A stretch of 13,512 nucleotides of DNA from the NCBI GenBank assembly GCA_947455285.1, contig CANGOK010000058.1, positions 1 through 13,512 of the forward strand. Reading direction: 5' to 3'. This stretch comes from Beijerinckiaceae bacterium. GTDB lineage: Bacteria > Pseudomonadota > Alphaproteobacteria > Rhizobiales > Beijerinckiaceae. Shown here piece after piece: positions 7,543 to 13,512 of the stretch. The position numbers and the translations under genes were made by a program. Each line of letters starts with the position of its first letter. Positions within the stretch are counted from its first letter, which is position 1. The notes under the pieces are model-generated. The model was given only the letters and a program-made list of their open reading frames with translations, made no database searches and was not told the DNA's origin.

Positions 7543-8279
7543 TCGCTTCGGATCCCAGGGCTAAGCCCGTTCGCCACGTCGTTCACTGCTGGATCAGATT
7601 GAGACCCAACGCCTTGTTTATCTTCACCATTCATCGCCAGACCCGGATCGGATGCGCCCCTGTAGAGGGACAGCCGCCGGGCGCGCGAGAAGAATGCTTC
7701 CGCTGCAGGGCCGGTCTTCAGCGCTGCATGTATCACATTTGCCCGCCCCAATGCCAAATCCATTTGGCCTGAAGCGAAGAGAATCGCCCGAGGGACCGTG
7801 GCCGCCGCCTCGCCGTAACGGCGCGACAGCACCTGACCCATCTTGCGCACCCCATCGTCGCCGGCGTCAACCGCGTGCACCATGCCCGCAATCTCCGACC
7901 CGCCAGCAACGAGCTTCTCCACCTTGGCGAAGCCCGTCACCACCAGCCCCGCCTTGTTGACGAGGGACAAATACTGAAGCGCATCGCGCTCCAGAAGGGC
8001 GTCCACCTCCTCCGCCAAAGCAGGGGAGGCTGTGGCCTTCGCACGCAACCCGCGCGCGAAAGCCCCTTTCTTAACCGCTTCCGCCACGGCCTTCGCCGTC
8101 GCCGTAACCCAGACGCCCCGGCCCGGAAGCCGCCTTTTCAGGTCTGGCGTCACCACCCCATCCGGGGAAGCCACGAAGCGAATCATCTGGTCGGGCGACC
8201 CCTTGGCGCGGGTGACGATACAGGTCCGCTCAGGGCCGGTCTCGTCCAGTTCCGCGTCGGTCAGCTCGACCTCGTCCAT
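7539..8279 (-). CDS. YlxR-family RNA-binding protein with C-terminal L7Ae-like domain
   Basis: Small basic RNA-binding protein encoded between nusA and infB, its conserved place across bacteria. The 246-aa product has a YlxR (DUF448) domain at about 15-85, with PERTCIVTR (16-24), a conserved RFV segment (34-36) and GRGVWV (53-58). A second part at about 100-190 contains SLVNKAGLVVTGFAKVEKLV and resembles the L7Ae/L30e RNA-binding fold, here without a conserved catalytic site. The two-domain form is usual in alphaproteobacteria, whereas Firmicutes split them into YlxR and YlxQ. The Firmicutes YlxR protein has been linked to RNase P; that role is not established for this form. The tail (205-246) is polar and low in conserved residues. 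Start ATG 8279 is one base after the nusA stop (TGAGATG), and its own stop overlaps the infB start. Confidence 0.9.
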   Translation of the reverse strand: MDEVELTDAELDETGPERTCIVTRAKGSPDQMIRFVASPDGVVTPDLKRRLPGRGVWVTATAKAVAEAVKKGAFARGLRAKATASPALAEEVDALLERDALQYLSLVNKAGLVVTGFAKVEKLVAGGSEIAGMVHAVDAGDDGVRKMGQVLSRRYGEAAATVPRAILFASGQMDLALGRANVIHAALKTGPAAEAFFSRARRLSLYRGASDPGLAMNGEDKQGVGSQSDPAVNDVANGLSPGIRSE

Positions 8280-8280
8280 C

Positions 8281-9867
8281 TCAAGCCTCGGGCGCTTCTT
8301 CCGGTTCCGCCTCAGGAACAGGAGCCTCGATCCAACCCGCCTTCACGCGCGCGGCCATGATGAGCGCCTCGGCCTCCTCGCGGGAGATTTCGATGCCATC
8401 GAGGAAGCCGGCTTCCTTGATCGTCTCGCCATCCTTGCGTTCGGTCCAGCCAGTAAGGTCGTCGGTGGCGCAGCCCGCAAGGTCCTCGACGGTCTTCACA
8501 TCGTTCTCGCCGAGCTTGACGAGGATCGGCAGGGTGATCCCTTCCACTTCCTTCATCTCATCGGCGACGCCCAGAGCCTGGCGACGTTCGTCGAGTTCAG
8601 CCTCGATGCGCGCGATGTGATCGCGGGCGCGATTCTGAATCTCCTCGGCGGTCTCTTCGTCAAAGCCCTCGATGCTGGCGAGTTCCGCCACATCGACGTA
8701 AGCGAGTTCTTCAACATTGCGGAAACCTTCGGAAGCCAGCAGCTGGCCGACGACTTCGTCAACGTCGAGCGCGGCCATGAAGACCGTGGTGCGCTCCTGG
8801 AATTCCTTCTGGCGACGGCCTGATTCCTCGGCCTCGGTCAGAATGTCGATGTCCCAGCCGGTGAGCTGCGAAGCCAGACGCACGTTCTGGCCGCGACGAC
8901 CGATCGCCAGCGACAGCTGGTCATCGGGAACCACGACTTCAATGCGGGCGCTGTCTTCATCGAGCACCACCTTGACGACTTCCGCCGGCTGCAGCGCGTT
9001 GACGATGAAGGTCGCCGCATCGATGGACCAGGGAATGATGTCGATCTTCTCGCCCTGCAGCTCGTTCACCACAGCCTGCACGCGCGAGCCGCGCATGCCG
9101 ACGCAGGCGCCCACGGGGTCGATCGAGGAATCGCGCGACACGACGGCGATCTTGGCGCGCGAACCGGGATCGCGGGCGACCGACTTCACCTCGATGATGC
9201 CATCGTAGATTTCCGGCACTTCCTGCGCGAAGAGCTTCGCCATGAACTGCGGATGGGTGCGCGACAGGAAGATCTGCGGGCCACGCTGTTCGCGGCGCAC
9301 GTCATAGACATAAGCGCGCACGCGGTCGCCGGGACGGAACATTTCGCGCGGGATCAGCTCATCGCGACGGATGATCGCCTCGGCGCGGCCGAGATCCACG
9401 ATCACATTGCCATATTCGACGCGCTTGACGACGCCGTTGATGATCTCGCCGATGCGATCGCGATATTCTTCAAACTGACGATCGCGCTCGGCCTCGCGCA
9501 CCTTCTGCACGATGACCTGCTTGGCGGACTGAGCGGCGATGCGGCCATATTCGAAGGGCGGCAAGGTCTCGGCGATCCAGTCGCCGACCTGCGCGGCCGG
9601 GTTCTTCTTGCGCGCGTCTTCGAGGGTGATCTGGGTCGCGTCGTTCTCGACGAGATCGACCACGAGCAGCAGGCGCGAGAAACGCAGCTCGCCCGTGCGC
9701 GGATTGATCTCGGCGCGCACTTCGGTCTCCTGACCATAGCGCGAACGCGCGGCCTTCTGGAGCGCATCTTCCATCGAGTGCAGCACGGTTTCGCGCGGAA
9801 TCGATTTCTCACGGGCGACCGCATCGGCGATCTGCAAGAGTTCAAGTCTGTTGGCGCTGACGGCCAT
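8281..9867 (-). CDS. nusA: Transcription termination/antitermination factor NusA
   Basis: RNA polymerase-associated elongation factor that stimulates pausing and intrinsic termination and takes part in rRNA antitermination. The 528-aa product shows all domains: polymerase-binding N-terminal domain (1-130), S1 (about 137-200), KH1 with GACVGMRGSRV (253-263), KH2 with AIGRRGQNVRLAS (321-333), and two helix-hairpin-helix-type C-terminal repeats (about 361-425 and 440-510) like the acidic repeats of E. coli NusA. An acidic tail follows (EAEPEEAPEA). ATG 9867 has a perfect Shine-Dalgarno sequence. It lies 48 nt after rimP. Its product could act on the terminator in the leader of its own operon (10730-10761). 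Confidence 0.97.
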   Translation of the reverse strand: MAVSANRLELLQIADAVAREKSIPRETVLHSMEDALQKAARSRYGQETEVRAEINPRTGELRFSRLLLVVDLVENDATQITLEDARKKNPAAQVGDWIAETLPPFEYGRIAAQSAKQVIVQKVREAERDRQFEEYRDRIGEIINGVVKRVEYGNVIVDLGRAEAIIRRDELIPREMFRPGDRVRAYVYDVRREQRGPQIFLSRTHPQFMAKLFAQEVPEIYDGIIEVKSVARDPGSRAKIAVVSRDSSIDPVGACVGMRGSRVQAVVNELQGEKIDIIPWSIDAATFIVNALQPAEVVKVVLDEDSARIEVVVPDDQLSLAIGRRGQNVRLASQLTGWDIDILTEAEESGRRQKEFQERTTVFMAALDVDEVVGQLLASEGFRNVEELAYVDVAELASIEGFDEETAEEIQNRARDHIARIEAELDERRQALGVADEMKEVEGITLPILVKLGENDVKTVEDLAGCATDDLTGWTERKDGETIKEAGFLDGIEISREEAEALIMAARVKAGWIEAPVPEAEPEEAPEA

Positions 9868-9872
9868 GGCCT

Positions 9873-9880
9873 ACCTCCTT
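9873..9880 (-). promoter_or_regulatory. Strong Shine-Dalgarno site of nusA
   Basis: The minus strand reads AAGGAGGT, fully complementary to the 16S rRNA 3' end, 5 nt before the nusA ATG. It is the best ribosome binding site seen in the window. A small imperfect hairpin (9882-9901, GGGA/TCCC core with TGC/GCA outer pairs) abuts it on the 5' side, leaving the site itself free. Confidence 0.85.
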
Positions 9881-9915
9881 ATGCGGGACTGATCCCACGC
9901 AAGCAAAGTTGAAGT

Positions 9916-10692
9916 TCAGGAGCGGGATCCCCCGCGGGGTCCGGGTTTCCCCGATGGTGAAGGTTTCACGGCGCCGCCTGCAGGACGCAGGGGCGTCGGC
10001 TTGATGTCACGACGGAACCGCCCAGGGCCGCGACGCGGCGCCTCTTCGGTCGGCTCTTCCTCCTCCGGGGGAGCCTCGCCGGCCTCCTTGGCCGCCTTGA
10101 GAGAGGCCCGGATGAGCGCTTCGGTCAGCACAAGGCGGGCGTCGGCGAGGTCGCGCAACGGAAGGGAGACATCAGCCTCCTCATCGGCGCGGGCGTCGAT
10201 GCGGCGCAGCTTCAGGATGGCGTCAGGGCCTTCGCCCTCCACGCCCTCGATCCATCCGCGGAATCTCTTGCGGTCGCCCACCATGACGGCGGTTTCGAGC
10301 CGCGCCTCGTGACCGATGGCGCGCTGGAAGTCGGATACGCGCACCAGCGGTCGGTCGATGCCGGGCGAAGACATTTCGAGATGGTACGCGGCGGCGGCCA
10401 CGGGATCCTCGATGTCGAGAACCGGTGAAAGCGCCATGCTCGCCGTTTCGCAGTCGCTGACGGTCATCAGGCCGTCGGGCCGCTCGGCCATGATCTGCAC
10501 GGTCATGCCGTTGGCGCCGGAAATCTTCACCCGCACAAGCCGGTAGCCCACGTCCCTCAGCACGGGAATCGCGATCGTCGCCACGCGCGCAGCAACGCCA
10601 TGCTCGCTGACGAGACGAGGCTCGTCGAGCAAGGCGGCGTCCGCGACGGCGGAAGGCGATGGGGTCTGCTCCCCGGACGATCCTTCAGTCAA
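9916..10692 (-). CDS. rimP: Ribosome maturation factor RimP
   Basis: 30S assembly factor acting early in 16S folding; usually the first gene of the nusA operon. In the 258-aa reading, the N-terminal alpha/beta domain covers about 27-115, with RLVRVKISG (51-59) and the family signature EMSSPGIDRPL (106-116). The SH3-like C-terminal domain spans about 118-195. After this comes an unusual tail (about 200-258): an acidic run, then a Pro/Arg/Lys/Gly-rich basic segment; E. coli RimP is about 150 aa. Start: TTG 10692, because AGGAG (10703-10699) lies 6 nt upstream. A longer reading from TTG 10728 would add 12 residues but has no ribosome binding site and begins right at the end of the leader terminator. 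No in-frame ATG precedes the conserved domain. Confidence 0.92.
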   Translation of the reverse strand: MTEGSSGEQTPSPSAVADAALLDEPRLVSEHGVAARVATIAIPVLRDVGYRLVRVKISGANGMTVQIMAERPDGLMTVSDCETASMALSPVLDIEDPVAAAAYHLEMSSPGIDRPLVRVSDFQRAIGHEARLETAVMVGDRKRFRGWIEGVEGEGPDAILKLRRIDARADEEADVSLPLRDLADARLVLTEALIRASLKAAKEAGEAPPEEEEPTEEAPRRGPGRFRRDIKPTPLRPAGGAVKPSPSGKPGPRGGSRS

Positions 10693-10698
10693 TCCTGG

Positions 10699-10703
10699 CT
10701 CCT
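10699..10703 (-). promoter_or_regulatory. Shine-Dalgarno site deciding the rimP TTG start
   Basis: AGGAG on the minus strand, 6 nt before TTG 10692. This is the only good match upstream of the RimP-coding region and is the reason for choosing a TTG start there. Confidence 0.65.
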
Positions 10704-10729
10704 GTCCCGGCCGTCCGGGCTCAAGCAAT

Positions 10730-10761
10730 AAAAAAGAGCGGGTCCCGGGAGGGCCCCACTC
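10730..10761 (-). terminator. Intrinsic terminator in the leader of the rimP-nusA operon
   Basis: In minus-strand RNA, GAGUGGG (10761-10755) pairs with CCCGCUC (10742-10736). The loop contains a further CCC/GGG pairing (10753-10751 reads CCC, 10746-10744 reads GGG). Six U follow (10735-10730). The U-G pair at 10758/10739 forms only in the minus-strand RNA (it would be A-C on the other strand), so the structure belongs to the rimP direction. It sits between the predicted promoter and the rimP start with no gene upstream on this strand, so it is best read as an attenuator. Confidence 0.75.
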
Positions 10762-10815
10762 TCAAAAGCGACCACCTTACGATGATCGTTATATGAGAAC
10801 GACGTTCTGGGGCTT

Positions 10816-10843
10816 CTGATAGCAGGTTTTGCGGAAATCGCAA
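10816..10843 (-). promoter_or_regulatory. Predicted sigma-70-type promoter for rimP-nusA-infB
   Basis: On the minus strand TTGCGA (10843-10838) and TATCAG (10821-10816) are separated by 16 nt, a fair match to housekeeping -35 and -10 boxes. Transcription would start near 10809, giving a leader of about 115 nt to the TTG start. A 5-bp inverted repeat (10796-10808) would then form a small hairpin at the 5' end of the RNA, followed by the leader terminator. Confidence 0.55.
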
Positions 10844-10935
10844 GGGATTTCGCGGATCGGCCAATCGGCGCTCGACACCCAAGGCCTCGCCCCCTAAAGC
10901 AGGGTCCGATCCAAATTCCTCCCGCCGAGACCCGG

Positions 10936-12135
10936 ATGCGCTTACAAACCGACACGCGCGGCATGACGCTTCTGCTGGCCATGATGACGGCGCTCGGGCC
11001 GCTCTCGACCGATATCTATCTGGCTTCAATGCCGCATATCGGGTCGGCGCTTGGCGCGTCCAACGCCTCGGTCCAGTTGACCATGTCGGTCTATATCGTG
11101 GCCTTCGCCTTCGCGCAGGTGCTGCATGGGCCGCTGTCTGACAAATACGGCCGCCGTCCGGTGCTGCTGGGCGGCTTTGTGGTCTATCTCGTCGCGACCG
11201 CGGCCTGCGTCTTCTCCACCACCATCGGCATGCTGATCGCGGCGCGCGTGGCGCAGGCGCTGGGCGTGGCGGCCTCGTCCATTCTGGCTCGCGCCATTGT
11301 GCGCGACCTCTACGCGGGCGCACGCGCCGGGCGGCAACTCGCGGTTCAGAGCACCATCGCGGGCCTCACGCCCATCTGCGCGCCTGTGCTCGGCGGCGTG
11401 CTGGAATCGGCCTTCGGCTGGCAATCGAGCTTCGTCGCCATGGGGCTGATCGGCGGGGCCGTCGCCGTGTGCATGATCCTGCTGCTGCCTGAGACGAACA
11501 AGAATATCCAGACGGGGCCGATCTCTCTCAGGTCAATTCTGGAAAGCTTTGGCGTGGTTTTGAAGAATCCCGCCTACCGTTCGTATCTTGGCATTCAGGC
11601 CTTCAGCTACAACGGCCTCTTCGCCTTCCTCAGCGGCTCTTCATATGTGCTGCAGGAACTCTATGGCTTCGGCCCCACTCAGTTCGGCCTGATTTTCGCG
11701 GCCTGTTCGTCGAGCTTCGTAACGGGCGCCTATCTGGGCGGCCGCCTTGTGTCGCGGCGGGGGCTCGACGGCATGATCCGCCTCGGCGTCACCTGCGTGC
11801 TGATCGGGGGACTTGGCCAGCTCGTCGCCGTCCTCGCCTTCCCCAAGGCGACCGTGGCGCTGGTCGCGCCCGAGATGATCTATTTTCTGGGCATCGGCTT
11901 CCTCCTGCCCAACACGCAGGCCGCCGCCATGACGCCCTTTCCCGAGCGCGCGGGCGCAGCCTCGTCCCTGATCGGCTTCACCCAAATGATCTCCGCCGCC
12001 ATCGTGAGCTGGATCATGGCGTTGACGCTCGGCGCCAGCGCCATGCCCCTCGTCGTTGTGATGGCGTTCTCTGGGCTTGGCAGCTTCGCGGTCTTTCATT
12101 CGACCACGCGCTACCGCGGATCCGGGCGCCTCTAG
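10936..12135 (+). CDS. Bcr/CflA-family MFS drug efflux transporter
   Basis: Inner-membrane proton-driven exporter of the DHA1 (12-helix) major facilitator group. The 399-aa product begins with a short cytoplasmic end and the first helix containing LSTDIYLASMP (23-33), with the conserved D26 typical of Bcr/CflA. MFS motif A follows as GPLSDKYGRRPVLLGG (65-80) between helices 2 and 3. A motif-C-like stretch in helix 5 reads APVLGGVLE (149-157), LLPETN (183-188) ends the first half, and FPERAGAASSL (335-345) is characteristic of the family's second half. Hydrophobic segments fit twelve helices. ATG 10936 has no strong ribosome binding site. Family members export chloramphenicol, bicyclomycin, sulfonamides or amino acids; the substrate cannot be predicted. 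It is divergent from rimP and its 3' end overlaps the hydrolase gene. Confidence 0.9.
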   Translation: MRLQTDTRGMTLLLAMMTALGPLSTDIYLASMPHIGSALGASNASVQLTMSVYIVAFAFAQVLHGPLSDKYGRRPVLLGGFVVYLVATAACVFSTTIGMLIAARVAQALGVAASSILARAIVRDLYAGARAGRQLAVQSTIAGLTPICAPVLGGVLESAFGWQSSFVAMGLIGGAVAVCMILLLPETNKNIQTGPISLRSILESFGVVLKNPAYRSYLGIQAFSYNGLFAFLSGSSYVLQELYGFGPTQFGLIFAACSSSFVTGAYLGGRLVSRRGLDGMIRLGVTCVLIGGLGQLVAVLAFPKATVALVAPEMIYFLGIGFLLPNTQAAAMTPFPERAGAASSLIGFTQMISAAIVSWIMALTLGASAMPLVVVMAFSGLGSFAVFHSTTRYRGSGRL

Positions 12136-12953
12136 GCGATTCCTTCGACCGCCGCGAGCAAGCGCGCGATGTCCTCCTCCCGCGACTGGCGGTGATCAGC
12201 GTCTTTGATGAGCGTCAGGGACACGCCATCGCCCGCGAGTTGATGGACGATCCGCAAGGCATGCTCCCAGGGCACATCCGGATCCTTCATTCCCTGCAGG
12301 ATATGCACGGGACAATGGCTGCGGATGACGCCGCCTAACAGGAGATGCTCGCGACCGTCTTCGATGAGGGCGCGGGTGATGGGATAGGGGTCGGGAGCAT
12401 AAGCGGTCGGCCGCAGCCAGAAACCCTTGTCCAGAATGTCCTGCCGCGCGGGCTCCGGCAGCTTGTCCCAGATGAGCGCCTGCGTGAAATCGACCGCCGG
12501 GGCGATCAGCACCATACCGGCCAGACGATCCGTCTCGCCGAGCCTTTCAAGTTCCCGCGCAACCAGCAGGGCGATCCATCCGCCCATGGAGGAGCCAACG
12601 AGGATTTGCGGCCCCTGTGTCTCGCCCCGGATCAGCGCGAGGCTCTCCTGCATCCAGCGCCCGATGGTCCCGTCCTCGAAACGACCTTCCGATTCGCCAT
12701 GGCCGCTGTAATCGAAACGCAGGCTGGCGCGGCCATGCGCGAGCGCCCAATCCTCGAGCCGCTGGGCCTTGGTCGATAGCATGTCGGACTTGAAGCCCCC
12801 CAGCCAGACGACGCCCGGTCGGGGATAGTTGCTATTGCTTGGAAATCTCCTGCGGAATGCGATGCGTGGACGGTTGCGCTCGCCCTCGCTTTCGAAGAAG
12901 TTTGGCGGAGGGAGGCTGATTTGCGCCTCTGTATGCGGTTGCTGTTCGGTCAT
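12132..12953 (-). CDS. Alpha/beta hydrolase, ABHD10-like serine hydrolase
   Basis: The 273-aa product has an alpha/beta-hydrolase core: oxyanion-loop region VVWLGGFKSDM (48-58), RFDYSGHGESEG (79-90), nucleophile elbow GSSMGG with S122, probable acid D224 in GMKDPDVPW (221-229), and catalytic H254 in DADHR. The strings FDYSGHGES, PQILVGSSMGGW, GMKDxxVPW and DHR closely recall vertebrate ABHD10 and its bacterial relatives. ABHD10 is a mitochondrial thioesterase/depalmitoylase and acyl-glucuronide hydrolase, so an esterase or thioesterase role is plausible but the substrate is unknown. No signal peptide is visible, so it is probably cytoplasmic. ATG 12953 lacks a clear ribosome binding site; the first 30 residues are polar and may be partly dispensable. 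Its stop codon overlaps that of the convergent exporter by 4 nt. Confidence 0.88.
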   Translation of the reverse strand: MTEQQPHTEAQISLPPPNFFESEGERNRPRIAFRRRFPSNSNYPRPGVVWLGGFKSDMLSTKAQRLEDWALAHGRASLRFDYSGHGESEGRFEDGTIGRWMQESLALIRGETQGPQILVGSSMGGWIALLVARELERLGETDRLAGMVLIAPAVDFTQALIWDKLPEPARQDILDKGFWLRPTAYAPDPYPITRALIEDGREHLLLGGVIRSHCPVHILQGMKDPDVPWEHALRIVHQLAGDGVSLTLIKDADHRQSREEDIARLLAAVEGIA

Positions 12954-12975
12954 CCGAAGGGCCTGCCGTGCTACG

Positions 12976-13512
12976 ATGGAAGAGGCTTATGCGGCTCAGT
13001 TCATTCCCGCAAGCAAGATGCGGGGCGGCCTCGTGACAGGACTGGGCGCAACACTCGTCGGCCGGACCGTATTGCAGATCATCCCCCGGCTCGACGCGGG
13101 CGGAGCGGAGCGCACAACCATCGACATCGCCGCCGCCCTTGCGGAAGCCGGCGCACGCCCGCTGGTCGCGACCGAAGGCGGGCGGCTCATCAGCGAGTTG
13201 CAGGCGAATGGGGGCGTCTGGGCGCCCTTTCCCGCCAAAACCAAGAACCCTCTGGCCATGGCCTTCAACGTCCTGCGGCTGGCGCGCCTCATCCGCGATG
13301 AGAAGGTCGACCTCATCCACGCCCGCTCGCGCGCCCCCGCATGGGTGGCTTTGGGAGCGGCGAGGCTCACGGGCACGCCCTTCGTCACCACATATCATGG
13401 CAGCTATGCGGGCCAGTCGGTCCTGAAGGTGCTCTATAATTCAGTGATGGCGCGGGGCGATGCGGTCATCGCCAATTCGCAGTTCACCGCCGACCGCATC
13501 CTGCGGATGCAC
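12976..13512 (+). CDS. Glycosyltransferase, GT4-like N-terminal domain (partial)
   Basis: An open frame runs from ATG 12976 to the window end (179 codons) with no stop. The product shows the N-terminal Rossmann half of GT-B glycosyltransferases: strand 1 TVLQIIPRLDAGGAERTTIDIA (31-52), where the GGAER acceptor-side loop is diagnostic; then EGGRLISEL (67-75), VDLIHARSRAPAWVA (111-125), TPFVTTYHGSY (134-144) and GDAVIANSQFTADRI (161-175). These fit the Glyco_transf_4 domain of GT4 enzymes that build lipopolysaccharide, exopolysaccharide or other glycoconjugates. The donor-binding half lies beyond the edge. The first residues are not well conserved, and ATG 13018 (MRGGLVTG) is an alternative start; neither has a good ribosome binding site. 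It is divergent from the hydrolase gene. Confidence 0.88.
   Translation, partial: MEEAYAAQFIPASKMRGGLVTGLGATLVGRTVLQIIPRLDAGGAERTTIDIAAALAEAGARPLVATEGGRLISELQANGGVWAPFPAKTKNPLAMAFNVLRLARLIRDEKVDLIHARSRAPAWVALGAARLTGTPFVTTYHGSYAGQSVLKVLYNSVMARGDAVIANSQFTADRILRMH

Noticed and set aside
9253..9912. 219-codon open frame on the plus strand opposite nusA
   Set aside because: Antisense to the conserved N-terminal and S1 parts of NusA, with shadow-type composition.
10730..10815. Possible tRNA in front of rimP, as metY precedes the nusA operon in E. coli
   Set aside because: No cloverleaf, T-loop consensus or CCA end is visible; the segment is a leader with a terminator hairpin.
10834..10851. Inverted repeat gaaatc/gatttc around the predicted -35 box of the rimP promoter, considered as an operator
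   Set aside because: Only 6-bp arms with an A/T-rich sequence; no regulator gene nearby and easily due to chance.
10689..10982. 97-codon minus-strand frame across the rimP leader, including a possible leader peptide after an AAGGTGG sequence
   Set aside because: It spans the predicted promoter and overlaps the divergent exporter start; a GTG-started leader peptide through the terminator stem has no support beyond a weak Shine-Dalgarno-like match.
1..13512. Search for defence systems, insertion sequences, CRISPR arrays or other accessory islands
   Set aside because: The window is mostly a conserved housekeeping cluster; no transposase, terminal inverted repeats, regular spacer repeats or composition break were seen.

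Overview
The window comes from a GC-rich bacterium, most likely an alphaproteobacterium of the Rhizobiales/Hyphomicrobiales type. This is inferred from the gene order, from the alphaproteobacterial-style N-terminus of IF-2 with its long Ala/Pro linker, from a YlxR protein carrying a C-terminal L7Ae-like half, and from the NusA C-terminal repeats. The genus cannot be fixed by eye.

Most of the window (about 184-10843) is the conserved transcription/translation cluster, all on the minus strand. In transcription order it is rimP, nusA, a YlxR/L7Ae RNA-binding gene, infB, rbfA, truB, rpsO and pnp. A sigma-70-like promoter (10816-10843) and a leader terminator hairpin (10730-10761) precede rimP. 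A strong intrinsic terminator (about 133-161) follows pnp. The products act together: RimP and RbfA mature the 30S subunit, S15 is an early 30S protein, TruB modifies the T-loop of tRNA, IF-2 delivers initiator tRNA, NusA controls elongation and termination, and PNPase degrades RNA. The nusA, YlxR and infB genes are tightly coupled (1-nt gap, then a 4-nt ATGA overlap). Larger gaps lie before rbfA (246 nt), rpsO (171 nt) and pnp (225 nt). The last two hold RNA structure that is probably regulatory: a stem just upstream of the rpsO ribosome binding site, and five consecutive stem-loops between rpsO and pnp.

Left edge (1-72): the first 24 codons of a PaiB-type FMN-binding regulator, minus strand, cut by the window boundary.

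Right part (10936-13512): a Bcr/CflA-type MFS drug exporter (+), converging with a 4-nt overlap on an ABHD10-like alpha/beta hydrolase (-), which diverges across about 22 nt from the N-terminal part of a family-4-type glycosyltransferase (+) cut by the right edge.

I see no mobile element, CRISPR array, tRNA or rRNA, and no clearly novel multi-gene system. The points most worth a second look are the RNA-level controls: the rimP-nusA leader terminator, the rpsO leader and the rpsO-pnp stem-loop array.
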